Assembly (NCBI RefSeq): GCF_002845275.2
Contig: NZ_CP088149.1
Span: 2,290,501 to 2,354,500 of the forward strand
Length of the DNA stretch: 64,000 nt
From: Pseudomonas sp. S06B 330
GTDB taxonomy: Bacteria > Pseudomonadota > Gammaproteobacteria > Pseudomonadales > Pseudomonadaceae
Direction: 5' to 3'
Shown here: one piece after another, positions 54,725 to 63,579 of the stretch
Layout of the letters: each line of letters opens with the position of its first letter
Numbering within the stretch: position 1 is the first letter of the stretch
The notes under the pieces: model-generated
What the model was told of the DNA's origin: nothing
What the model saw: the letters and a program-made list of their open reading frames with translations, nothing else
The model's database searches: none
Position numbers and translations under genes: made by a program

Positions 54725-55440
54725 TTAACGCTTTCCACTAAAGAGTTGAAGGTTGAATCCATGGCGTTTTGCGCGGACTGCCCGGCGGTATCTTCGGCTT
54801 TGTCGAGCAGGGCGCCCTGGACTTTGTCGGTCCAGGTGTTCTGCCCAGATGCGTCCGCCTTTTGCTGGGCGGCGGTTAACTGCTCGACAGTCGGCGGCTT
54901 GCTCAACACATCAACGCCGCGCAGGGCGGTGATGTCGGTCTGGTCGACAAAAATCCGCAAACCGTCGGAGGAGAACCAGATACCGTCCTTGCGCAGCGAG
55001 TCGGCGTCGAAGGCGACTTTCCAGCGGCCGTCGTCATCGACTCGGAAGAACGCTGCCACACCGACATACCGCGCGCTCTTGCTCAGCGGCCACTGGTCGA
55101 TCTGACCAATACCCGGCAATAGGGTGATTTCGCGACTTTCCACCAGGGTGCTGCCGAGGGCCTTCTTCGGGTCGTCCCACAGGGTGTCGGCGTCGATGGT
55201 GGTGAAACGCTCAAGACTGGTCAGCTGGTACACGCGCATCACCACCGACAACGGCGAGCCGTTGGCGTCGGGGTTGAGCTGATTGCCGCCGTCGGAGGTG
55301 AGGATGACTTTCTCGCTGTCGGCGAGCATGTCGGCAGCCCAGCTGTCGTCCATGCGCTTGCCGATGCGGTCAGTGACGCCACAGCCGGCGAGCACCAGCA
55401 GCATTGCCACTGCGCTCAGGCGTTTGATCTGCGTCGGCAT
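54721..55440 (-). CDS. tssJ: T6SS outer-membrane lipoprotein TssJ with C-terminal extension
   Basis: A 239-residue lipoprotein if started at ATG 55440; ATG 55473 is in frame but gives an unusually long signal. The lipobox is LVLAGC (Cys near residue 20). The core (VVMRVYQL, then EITLLPGIGQIDQWPLSKSARYVGVAAFF) is the transthyretin-like TssJ fold that meets the TssM C-terminus. TssJ is usually about 160-180 residues; here 60 or so extra residues rich in Ala, Gln and charged residues follow (PTVEQLTAAQQKADASGQNT), likely helical. Confidence 0.92.
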   Translation of the reverse strand: MPTQIKRLSAVAMLLVLAGCGVTDRIGKRMDDSWAADMLADSEKVILTSDGGNQLNPDANGSPLSVVMRVYQLTSLERFTTIDADTLWDDPKKALGSTLVESREITLLPGIGQIDQWPLSKSARYVGVAAFFRVDDDGRWKVAFDADSLRKDGIWFSSDGLRIFVDQTDITALRGVDVLSKPPTVEQLTAAQQKADASGQNTWTDKVQGALLDKAEDTAGQSAQNAMDSTFNSLVESVK

Positions 55441-55496
55441 GGCCAGCCGCTTCCCTGTTTGTCTGTGTTCCATGGTGTTTACCTGTAGGTACTCGC

Positions 55497-58100
55497 TCAG
55501 GTCAGGCAATAGGCGAAATCGCCATCGCTGCCCAGTTCGATCGTCAGACGCTCGATCGGGCTGTCTTGGGCCATGCGCTCCAGTACTCGCTGGGCGAGTT
55601 CCGGCATCAGGGTTCTGGACAGAATGTTGTCGATGTTGCGTGCACCGCTGTCGACTTCGGTGCAGCGCGCCGCGATGGCTTTGATCAGGGCCTGGTCGTA
55701 GCTCAGTTCGGCCTGGTGATTGCGTTCGAAGCGTTTGCGGATGCGCTCGAGCTTCAACGCGACGATGCGTTCGAGGATGATGTCCTGCACCGGATAGAAC
55801 GGCACAATGCTCAAACGCCCGAGAAACGCCGGCTTGAACACCTGGTTCAGCTCATCGCGCAGGCCCTCGACGATGGCTTCGGGTGTCGGCGCGTGCTCGA
55901 CATTCAGGCACGCCTGCATGATCCGCTCGGTACCGGTGTTGGAGGTGAGGATGATCACCGTGTTGCGGAAGTTGATCTCGCGGCCTTCGCCATCGTCCAG
56001 CACGCCTTTGTCGAAGACCTGGAAGAACAGTTCGAGCACATCCGGGTGGGCTTTTTCCACCTCGTCGAGCAACACCACGCTGTAAGGCTTGCGGCGTACC
56101 GCTTCGGTCAGCACGCCGCCTTCACCGTAACCGACATAGCCGGGTGGCGAGCCCTTGAGGCTCGAAACGGTGTGCGCTTCCTGGTATTCGGACATGTTGA
56201 TGGTGATCAGGTTGCGCTCACCGCCATACAGGGTGTCGGCCAGGGCCAGCGCGGTTTCGGTCTTGCCGACGCCGCTGGGGCCCAGCAACAGGAATACGCC
56301 AATCGGTTTGTTCGGGTCCTCCATGCGTGCGCGGGAAATCTTGATGCGCTTGCCGATCTCGTGCAGGGCGTGGTCCTGGCCCAGTACCCGTTCGCCGAGC
56401 AAGGCCGGCAGGCGCTGTACGGTGTCGATTTCATCACGTAGCATCTTGCCCAGCGGGATGCCGGTCCAGCCGCTGATCACCTGAGCAATGGCGCTGCCAT
56501 CGACCAGCGCATGCACCAGCGGTTGGTCGCCTTGCACACGGCTCAGCTCTTCACGCAGCGCGGCGATTTCGTTGGCATCGGGCGATTCGCCTGGCGAGGC
56601 GTCGAGGGCCTTGAGGCGCTCGACCAGCGCCAGCTCCTGCTGCCATTGCTGCTCCAGGCGCGCACACTGTTGCTGCTCGACCTGCAGGGCTTCCTGCAGC
56701 GCGGCCAAGCGGCGTGCGTGGTCGTGGCCTTTACCGGTTTCCTGCTCCAATACGGCAATTTCTGCCTGCAGGTTGTCGATCTGGCGTTGGCAGTCTTCCA
56801 GCGCGCCGGGCTGCGAGGATTGCGCCAGGGCGATGCGCGCACAGGCGGTATCGAGCACGCTGACCGCCTTGTCCGGCAACTGGCGGCCAGTGATGTAGCG
56901 GTTGGACAGACGCACCGCCTGCACCAGGGCTTCGTCCATCACCGCGACCTTGTGGTGCTCCTGCATTTTGCCGAGCAGACCGCGGAGCATATAGATAGCT
57001 TTATCTTCGTCTGGCTCTTCGACTTTGACGACCTGAAAGCGGCGGGCCAGGGCGGCGTCCTTCTCGAAGTACTTTTTGTACTCGGCCCAGGTGGTCGCCG
57101 CGATGGTGCGCAGCTCACCGCGGGCCAGGGCTGGCTTGAGCAGGTTGGCGGCGTCGTTCTGCCCGGCCTGGCCACCTGAGCCGATCAGGGTGTGGGCTTC
57201 GTCGATAAACAAAATGATCGGGTGCAGGCTGCGTTTGACCTCTTCGATCACCGACTTGAGGCGGTTCTCGAACTCACCTTTGACCCCGGCACCGGCCTGC
57301 AACAGCCCCAGGTCCAGGGTATGCAGGGCAACATGCTTGAGCACCGACGGCACATCACCTTGGGCGATGCGCAGGGCCAGCCCTTCGACGACGGCGGTTT
57401 TGCCGACGCCGGCTTCACCGGTGAGGATCGGGTTGTTCTGGCGGCGGCGGGTCAGGATATCGACCATCTGCCGTACCTCGAACTCGCGGCCCAGAACCGG
57501 GTCGATGCGACCTTCGCGGGCACTCTGGGTCAGGTTGATGGTGTACTGGTCAAGGGCCGGGGTTTTGCCGTTGCTTTTGCTGGCCGTCGCGACTGCTGCC
57601 GCTGGGCTTGTCAGCGGGCTGGCGAGCTTCGACTCGGCGCTGCCTTCGACCAGGGCGGCGAGGTTCAGGCGCAGGTCATCCGCGTTGATTTTCTCCAGCT
57701 CCGGCGCCGAGGCGATGACCACCCGGCGCAGCTCGGCGTCATCGAGCAACGCCTGCAGCAGATGAGCGGTGCGGATCTGCCCCTGGCCGAACTCGATCGA
57801 GGCCAGTACCCAGGCCTGTTCAATCATCCGGGTGATATGCGGTGACAGTGCCGGGGTGCGGGTGTTGCCTTTCTTGAAGGTCCCCAGGGCCGTGACCAGC
57901 TGTGCCTGCAGGCGCTCGGCGACCACATCGTAATGGCGCAGGATCGCCGGCAAGTCGTTGTCGCTGCTGTCGAGCAACTGCAACAACAGGTGTTCGACTT
58001 CGACGTCGTAATGCTGCTCCGACAGACACAGGGCCGCCGCGCTTTCAGTGGCCGTGCGGCTGGTTTCATTCAGCTTGGCGAACAGAGACTTCAGGTTCAC
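55497..58100 (-). CDS. tssH: T6SS sheath-recycling ATPase TssH/ClpV
   Basis: An 867-residue AAA+ unfoldase of the ClpV class. An N-terminal Clp repeat domain is followed by AAA1 (Walker A GEAGVGKT near residue 225, Walker B ILFIDEAHTLIG), a coiled middle domain (about residues 410-530), and AAA2 (Walker A GPSGVGKT near 605, Walker B VVLLDEVEKAHPD). It pulls contracted TssBC sheath apart for reuse. The GTG start overlaps the tssG stop (GTGA). The gap to tssJ is about 55 bases. Confidence 0.96.
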   Translation of the reverse strand: MNLKSLFAKLNETSRTATESAAALCLSEQHYDVEVEHLLLQLLDSSDNDLPAILRHYDVVAERLQAQLVTALGTFKKGNTRTPALSPHITRMIEQAWVLASIEFGQGQIRTAHLLQALLDDAELRRVVIASAPELEKINADDLRLNLAALVEGSAESKLASPLTSPAAAVATASKSNGKTPALDQYTINLTQSAREGRIDPVLGREFEVRQMVDILTRRRQNNPILTGEAGVGKTAVVEGLALRIAQGDVPSVLKHVALHTLDLGLLQAGAGVKGEFENRLKSVIEEVKRSLHPIILFIDEAHTLIGSGGQAGQNDAANLLKPALARGELRTIAATTWAEYKKYFEKDAALARRFQVVKVEEPDEDKAIYMLRGLLGKMQEHHKVAVMDEALVQAVRLSNRYITGRQLPDKAVSVLDTACARIALAQSSQPGALEDCQRQIDNLQAEIAVLEQETGKGHDHARRLAALQEALQVEQQQCARLEQQWQQELALVERLKALDASPGESPDANEIAALREELSRVQGDQPLVHALVDGSAIAQVISGWTGIPLGKMLRDEIDTVQRLPALLGERVLGQDHALHEIGKRIKISRARMEDPNKPIGVFLLLGPSGVGKTETALALADTLYGGERNLITINMSEYQEAHTVSSLKGSPPGYVGYGEGGVLTEAVRRKPYSVVLLDEVEKAHPDVLELFFQVFDKGVLDDGEGREINFRNTVIILTSNTGTERIMQACLNVEHAPTPEAIVEGLRDELNQVFKPAFLGRLSIVPFYPVQDIILERIVALKLERIRKRFERNHQAELSYDQALIKAIAARCTEVDSGARNIDNILSRTLMPELAQRVLERMAQDSPIERLTIELGSDGDFAYCLT

Positions 58101-59167
58101 AGGGCGACCCCATCAAAAGGAATTTGGAAAACGGCGCAACGCGAAGGCTCGACGTCGACACCGGGGCGTTTGAGCCAGCCCTGCCAGCCCAACGAAACAT
58201 TGCCGCCACGGCCCAGACGGGCGGCCGGAACGGCGTCGGCTTTAAGCCGTGGAGCGATCTGGAAATCCAGCTCGGCACCGACATAAAAACGCACCAGCTC
58301 GACCAGCCGGCAGTAGTCCGCGGTGCCTGGCTGGAAACGTTGATAATCCGCCAGCGCCAGCGGCCCCAGCTCGATCCGTACACACGACTGATAGTCCCAG
58401 ACCCGGTTACCGGCCACGGCGCTTTGTCCCAGGCAGGCGTTCTTGCGTCCCAGCTGGGTGCACTGCGAGGCGTCGAGCTTGAGCCAACGCCCGGCAAACG
58501 GCTTGATCTTGAACGGCAGGGAAAAATAGAAGCTGAGCATCACTTCCAGGTTCAGCGCGTTGCGTGGCTTCTGGCTGAACAGGCCGCTGAAGTAACTGAA
58601 CAGCTCGCGGCGCAGCGGCGACTGACGGCGTTCGAACTTCTGCCGCTGCGCCTCAGGCCCCAGGCCCACCAGATTGAGCAGGTAGCGGTCAAAGCCCGAG
58701 GTACCGTTGCGCTCGTGCTCGATGTAGAACTTGTACTTTTGCCAGGCCTCGTAAAACAGCGTGGTCATGCGGTGGGAAAAGATGTCGAGAAACGCATGGG
58801 CGGCGTCGTCGCGGTACTGAATGTGGCGTTCCAGCAACAGCTCGGTGTATGGGCGTGGCAACACCCCCGAAGGCCCGACCAGGCCCATGAAGGTGACCTG
58901 GACCTCCGACAGCGGCAGGCCGGTAGGCGAGACCTTGCCTTCACGCTCGAAATGCAGGTCGCTGACCTCGCTGGCGGGAAAATTCAGCGACAGCTGCGAG
59001 CGGAACCGCAACGGGTCCTCGTGCGGTCGGGTGGCCAGGTCCATGCGCCCGGTTCTGCTGTAGTGCAGGCGGAGCAAACGCACCAACTGAAAAAATTCGA
59101 ATCGGTGCGGCTCGGCCCTTGCCTGGTCAATCAGACCAGGGGCTGATCGCCGGTTCGCGCGGGCCAT
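58097..59167 (-). CDS. tssG: T6SS baseplate protein TssG
   Basis: A 356-residue TssG. Family signatures are FEFFQLVRLLR near residue 23, LNFPASEVSDLHFE, and the central VTFMGLVGPSGVLPRPYTELLLER. With TssF and TssE it forms the wedge of the baseplate. Its start overlaps the tssF 3' end by 37 bases and its stop overlaps tssH by 4, indicating coupled translation. Confidence 0.95.
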   Translation of the reverse strand: MARANRRSAPGLIDQARAEPHRFEFFQLVRLLRLHYSRTGRMDLATRPHEDPLRFRSQLSLNFPASEVSDLHFEREGKVSPTGLPLSEVQVTFMGLVGPSGVLPRPYTELLLERHIQYRDDAAHAFLDIFSHRMTTLFYEAWQKYKFYIEHERNGTSGFDRYLLNLVGLGPEAQRQKFERRQSPLRRELFSYFSGLFSQKPRNALNLEVMLSFYFSLPFKIKPFAGRWLKLDASQCTQLGRKNACLGQSAVAGNRVWDYQSCVRIELGPLALADYQRFQPGTADYCRLVELVRFYVGAELDFQIAPRLKADAVPAARLGRGGNVSLGWQGWLKRPGVDVEPSRCAVFQIPFDGVAL

Positions 59168-60951
59168 TGGACGACTCTCTTTTCACGTTGCAAGGTGCGG
59201 AGGGTGAGTTGGGTAAAGCTGTTCATCGAGCAGTACTGGCCAAAGAAATGGTCCAGGACCATACCGAACAGGAACACGCCGCTGCCGGTGTACTGGCTTT
59301 CATCGAAGGTCAGGGTGATGCCCACGCCGCGTACGAAGTTCGGCCGCGGGTGGCCAATGCGCGCCACCACCGGCTCGCTGCTCACGGCCTTGATGCCATT
59401 GATTTGTTTGCGGATCGCCGAGACGTTGCGGTAGTTGTACAGCGACAGCAGTTCAAGCAGCACTTCGCGGCCCTGGGACACCAGCGACATATGGTTGAGC
59501 GACAGGTGCGAGATCAACCGCCAGATCAGGCCGTTACCCAGCGGCACCCGCACTGAGGCGGTGGGCTTGCGCAGGCAGCGGATGTCCTTGATCACCGAGT
59601 TGGACGGCATGTTGAAATCGCCACGCTCGCCCCCGAACGGCAGCATCAGCGGAACATCGCGATTGCTGCAGGTCAGGCTGATGCTCAAGGTGTCGCTGTT
59701 GCCATCGATCAGTTCCAGGTCACGGTCGACTACCCGAATCAGCATATTCGAGCCGTCGCGTTGGGCGTGGCGGCGGGCGATCCAGAAGCTGTTGTCGTGG
59801 CCTTGGTCTTCCCGTGGTTCGAAGAACGGGTGACAGGTGCCGACCTGGTCGATACCGCCGAGTTTGCGCACCCGGCGCACGCGATCGATCGATACCACCT
59901 CGGCAGCGTTGTGCAAGCGGATGTCCGGGGTTACCGCGTATTCATACTGGGTGTGCGACAACTTGATCGGCTCCGCCTGCTGGCGGAACAGGTTGATGAT
60001 CGGCGTGCAGTTGAGCTTGAAATTGTTGCGTCCAATGTTCTGCGTCAACCGCGCCAAACGCTCGCTCAAGTCATAATCGGAGAAATAGAAGTTGATCTCG
60101 ACGTGCTCGATGTCTTTGCCATTGAGAATACGGGCGAAACCCGACAGGTCGAAGAACATGAACTTGTCGGGGAAGGTGAAGTATTCGTGCAGCAGGCGAT
60201 AACCGAGGAATGAACGCTCGGAATAGTCCACCAGGCCTTCGTCCCGGCTGTAGCCCACGGTTTTCAGCGCGTCGACCGGCAGGGCCACTTCGCGGCTGCG
60301 GCCCTGGTCCTGGAAACTGAGGGTGGCCTTGGCCAGGTTGTTGAACAGTAACTCGTACAGTTGCAGCATCAGCGTGCTTTCGCCGTCGAGGAAAAAGCGC
60401 AGGCGGTCCAGTTCCATCTTGCCGAACAGCACATCGGAAGTGGCTTCCAGGCGGATGCGCAGGCGTGCCACCAAGTCGGCGCTGTGGCCGTTGAAGGCCG
60501 AACGCTCCATCTCGACAAAAGACGCCTGTTGCACCGCGACCGGCCACACCTCGACCGGATAACAGGTACGGAACTTACACACCACGCCCTCGATCGGGTT
60601 GGCATGCAGCTCGGTGTGGCGGGCCACGCGATAGGCTTCGGTGACTTTCTCCTGCTTGCCGAGGCTGAACTCAACGATCGACATCGACGGGGTAGGGCGC
60701 AGGTAATGCGGGTAAAGCACCTCCAGAAACGATTCGACGATTTCGGGAAACTCGTCATCGAGCTTCTTGTGTACCCGCGCCGCCAGAAACGAAAACGCTT
60801 CGATCAAACGCTCGGTGTGCGGGTCTTCACAGTTGTCCCCCTCGATCAGCAAGCGCGAGGCGATTTTCGGATACTGCGCAGCGAACTCCTGGCCGAGAAA
60901 GCGCAGGTGCGACAGTTCCTTTTCGTAATAGGGCAACAGATCGTCGAGCAT
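59131..60951 (-). CDS. tssF: T6SS baseplate protein TssF
   Basis: A 606-residue TssF (VasA/ImpG). The N-terminus LLPYYEKELSHLRFLGQEFAAQYPKIA is the family hallmark, followed by DPHTERLIEAFSFLAARVHKKLDDEFPE. It is the largest baseplate wedge protein and holds TssG and TssK. Its ATG overlaps the tssE stop by one base (TGATG). Length is normal. Confidence 0.96.
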   Translation of the reverse strand: MLDDLLPYYEKELSHLRFLGQEFAAQYPKIASRLLIEGDNCEDPHTERLIEAFSFLAARVHKKLDDEFPEIVESFLEVLYPHYLRPTPSMSIVEFSLGKQEKVTEAYRVARHTELHANPIEGVVCKFRTCYPVEVWPVAVQQASFVEMERSAFNGHSADLVARLRIRLEATSDVLFGKMELDRLRFFLDGESTLMLQLYELLFNNLAKATLSFQDQGRSREVALPVDALKTVGYSRDEGLVDYSERSFLGYRLLHEYFTFPDKFMFFDLSGFARILNGKDIEHVEINFYFSDYDLSERLARLTQNIGRNNFKLNCTPIINLFRQQAEPIKLSHTQYEYAVTPDIRLHNAAEVVSIDRVRRVRKLGGIDQVGTCHPFFEPREDQGHDNSFWIARRHAQRDGSNMLIRVVDRDLELIDGNSDTLSISLTCSNRDVPLMLPFGGERGDFNMPSNSVIKDIRCLRKPTASVRVPLGNGLIWRLISHLSLNHMSLVSQGREVLLELLSLYNYRNVSAIRKQINGIKAVSSEPVVARIGHPRPNFVRGVGITLTFDESQYTGSGVFLFGMVLDHFFGQYCSMNSFTQLTLRTLQREKRVVQWPARTGDQPLV

Positions 60952-61433
60952 CAGTTGAGGTTCTGCACTTTGTATTCCTGGGTGTTGACCTGCAGCACCG
61001 CATCAAACGAGACGTGGCGGCTGATGTCCTGCAGACGCAGTACCGCGTCTACCCGGAAGGTCAACATGCGATGGCCGGTTTGCTGGGCCAGTAGCTGCAC
61101 ACGAACGCTGCGAAAGCGCCGGTCGCCGGTGGTAATGGCCTTTTCCAGCTGGCGTTGGATCAACGCCCGGTCCTGCGGGTCGAGTACGCTCTTGCTGATG
61201 AAGTCGGGCATGCCGTAATCAAGGATGGTGCCGTTGAGCTGGGGGAAACCCTCCAACTCGTTGGCGACCAGGGACTGGCGCGTGTTGACCAGAATCTCCA
61301 GGTCGCGAACGATGCTGGCCTTGTAGTCGGCCAGCGAACACGAGCGCTGCGCAGACGCTTCCACCGATTGAAACGGACGGTCGTCCAGCAATCGGTCCAG
61401 CAGCGAAGGCAACAGCCGGTGTGGGTTACTCAT
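60951..61433 (-). CDS. tssE: T6SS baseplate protein TssE (gp25-like)
   Basis: A 160-residue TssE, related to phage T4 gp25. Visible features are LLDRLLDD near the start, SIVRDLEILVNTRQS, the YGMPDF signature (GTILDYGMPDFISK), and the end RVQLLAQQTGHRMLTFRVDAVL. It starts sheath assembly on the baseplate. It lies 26 bases after the tssC stop. Confidence 0.95.
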   Translation of the reverse strand: MSNPHRLLPSLLDRLLDDRPFQSVEASAQRSCSLADYKASIVRDLEILVNTRQSLVANELEGFPQLNGTILDYGMPDFISKSVLDPQDRALIQRQLEKAITTGDRRFRSVRVQLLAQQTGHRMLTFRVDAVLRLQDISRHVSFDAVLQVNTQEYKVQNLN

Positions 61434-61459
61434 GTTCCATCCTTGAGAACAGTCGCAGG

Positions 61460-62962
61460 TCAGCCGCGCGTCGATTGCGGCAATTCGGCAACCAGCCGCA
61501 ACGAAGCGGTCAGCTCATCCAGTTGGTAGTGCGGCCGCAGGTAGGTCACGGCCTTGTACACACCGGGTTTGCCCGGCACTTCGAAGACTTCGGCACGCGC
61601 CTCGCGCAGCGGGAACTTGGCCTTGGCTTCCTGGCTGGCGGTGTCATCGAGCAACACGTAGCTGGCCAGCCACTTGTTGAGGAACAACTCGACGTCTTTA
61701 CGCGAAGCGAAGCTACCGATCTTGTCGCGCATGATCGCCTTCATGTAGTGAGCGATGCGCGAGGTGGCAAAGATGTACTGCAGCTGCGCCGACAGCCGCG
61801 CGTTGGCGTTGGCAATGTCGGTGTTGTACTGCTTCTGCTTCTGCGTCGACTGGGTGCCGAAGAACGCGGCGTAGTCAGTGCCCTTGCAGTGCACCAGGGG
61901 GATGAAACCGAGGTCCGAGAGTTCTTTTTCGCGGCGGTCGGTAATGGCGATTTCGGTCGGGCACTTGAGGGCGATTTCGCCGTCATCGGTCTTGAACGTG
62001 TGGGTTGGCAAACCTTCGACCAGACCACCCCCTTCAACGCCGCGAATCGCCACACACCAGCCGTAGCGCGAGAACGCGTCGGTCACCCGGGTGCCCAGTG
62101 CGTAGGCAGCGTTCATCCACAGGTACTTGTTGTGGTCGCGGCCATCGACGCTTTCAACGAAGTTGAACTCTTCCACCGGAGTGGTATCCGGGCCGTAAGG
62201 CAGACGACCGAGCACGTGGGGCAGAGTCAGGCCGACATAGCGCGAATCTTCGGAGGCGCGGAACGATTTCCACTTGGCGTATTCAACGGTGTCGAAGATC
62301 TTCGCCAGGTCACGCGGGCCGGCCATGTCGGTGAACGAGTCCCAGCCGAACAGCTCCGGCGACGCCGCCGAAATGAACGGGGCGTGGGCTGCTGCGGCAA
62401 CGTGGGAAATCTCTTCGAGCAGGTACATGTCTTCCGGGTTGCGGTTGAACTCGTAGTCACCCAGCAACATGCCAAACGGTGCACCACCGAAGGTGCCGTA
62501 CTCTTCTTCGTAGATCTTCTTGAACAGCGCGCTCTGGTCGAACTCGGAGGCGGCCTTGAGGTCACGCACCAGGTCCTTTTTCGAGGCGTTGAGCAGGTGA
62601 ATCTTCAGCGTGGTGCTAGTCTCGGTCTGGTCGACCTGGTACTTCAGGCCACGCCACGAGGCTTCCAGCTGCTGGAACTCACGGGCATGCATGATCTCGT
62701 TCATCTGCTCGGAGAGCATCGCGTCGATTTCGGCGATACGTGCATCGAGCACCGCGATCAGATCTTTGCTCGGGGTCATTTCGCCTTCCAGCACCTGGCC
62801 GACCAGCTCGCCGATCAGGTCACGGGTGCGGGTGCGCTCGGTTTCGGAGCGGGCCACGCGGCTTTGCGAAATAATGCTGTCGAGCAGCGAGGATTGCGGG
62901 GCGAAGGCTTCCACTTCCACCAGATCGCTGGCCTGTTGCGCCACGGTTTGCTTGTCGGTCAT
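61460..62962 (-). CDS. tssC: T6SS sheath large subunit TssC
   Basis: A 500-residue TssC (VipB/ImpC). The region from FQQLEASWRGLKYQVDQTETS through FGMLLGDYEFNRNPEDMYLLEEISHVAAAAHAPFI is strongly conserved. The C-terminal end has VYKAVTYLRPHYQLDELTASLRLVAELP. It pairs with TssB to make the contractile sheath and carries the ClpV-accessible surface with TssB. It follows tssB by 14 bases. A 614-codon open frame on the other strand is a GC-driven shadow. Confidence 0.97.
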   Translation of the reverse strand: MTDKQTVAQQASDLVEVEAFAPQSSLLDSIISQSRVARSETERTRTRDLIGELVGQVLEGEMTPSKDLIAVLDARIAEIDAMLSEQMNEIMHAREFQQLEASWRGLKYQVDQTETSTTLKIHLLNASKKDLVRDLKAASEFDQSALFKKIYEEEYGTFGGAPFGMLLGDYEFNRNPEDMYLLEEISHVAAAAHAPFISAASPELFGWDSFTDMAGPRDLAKIFDTVEYAKWKSFRASEDSRYVGLTLPHVLGRLPYGPDTTPVEEFNFVESVDGRDHNKYLWMNAAYALGTRVTDAFSRYGWCVAIRGVEGGGLVEGLPTHTFKTDDGEIALKCPTEIAITDRREKELSDLGFIPLVHCKGTDYAAFFGTQSTQKQKQYNTDIANANARLSAQLQYIFATSRIAHYMKAIMRDKIGSFASRKDVELFLNKWLASYVLLDDTASQEAKAKFPLREARAEVFEVPGKPGVYKAVTYLRPHYQLDELTASLRLVAELPQSTRG

Positions 62963-62976
62963 CGTCAGGCTCCTGC

Positions 62977-63510
62977 TTACGCGTTGCGATCGTTGGCGGG
63001 AGCTTCGGCGTCACGGCCGAATTCCTTGCCCAGGGTTTTAAGCTTCTCGGTGTTCTGCAACACGTCCATCAGCAGCTCTTCAAGCTTGTCGTTACCGCCC
63101 ATCTTGTTGCGCAGGTCGGCCAGCTTGTTGCGCACTTCGAGCAGCTTGCGCAGCGGCTCGACCTGCTTGACCACGTTCTGTGGCTCGAAGTCTTCCAGGC
63201 TGTTGAAGTTCAGCTCGACACCCAGTTGGGTGCCGTTCTTTGCCAGGGTGTTGTCGACGCGATAGGTCAGGCGCGGCTTGATGCCCTTGAGCACGCCGTT
63301 GAAATTGTCGCGGTCGATGAAGACGAATTTGCGGTCCTTGAGCTTGGGCAGAGGCTCCAGTGGGTTGCCGGAGAAATCACCCAGCACACCGACGACAAAC
63401 GGCAGCTCTTTCTTTTCCTGAGCATCGCCGATGTCTACGTCATAGGTGATGTGGACCCGAGGCGCGCGGACGCGGTCGAGTTTGTGCTGGGTACTTTCCT
63501 TCTTCGCCAT
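62977..63510 (-). CDS. tssB: T6SS sheath small subunit TssB
   Basis: A 177-residue TssB (VipA/ImpB). AGGAG precedes ATG 63510; an upstream in-frame start at 63531 is rejected. Signatures are RVHITYDVDIGDAQEKKELPF, VVGVLGDFSGNP and FVFIDRDNFNGVLKGIKPRL, then a C-terminal helical tail. It interlocks with TssC in the sheath. It is 69 bases after the stop of the unidentified gene at the window edge. Confidence 0.97.
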   Translation of the reverse strand: MAKKESTQHKLDRVRAPRVHITYDVDIGDAQEKKELPFVVGVLGDFSGNPLEPLPKLKDRKFVFIDRDNFNGVLKGIKPRLTYRVDNTLAKNGTQLGVELNFNSLEDFEPQNVVKQVEPLRKLLEVRNKLADLRNKMGGNDKLEELLMDVLQNTEKLKTLGKEFGRDAEAPANDRNA

Positions 63511-63579
63511 GGTGATCTCCTGTGCGAGCAATTCGCTGCAAATCGTTTGCGTAGCGGTCTTTACGATTGACCGGACGCG

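Noticed and set aside
57902..59146. 414-codon plus-strand frame over tssG/tssH
   Set aside because: Overlaps two secure T6SS genes and reads as a biased composition shadow.
61421..63265. 614-codon open frame antisense to tssC/tssB
   Set aside because: Both tssC and tssB on the other strand are certain; the frame is a GC-bias shadow with no recognisable protein features.
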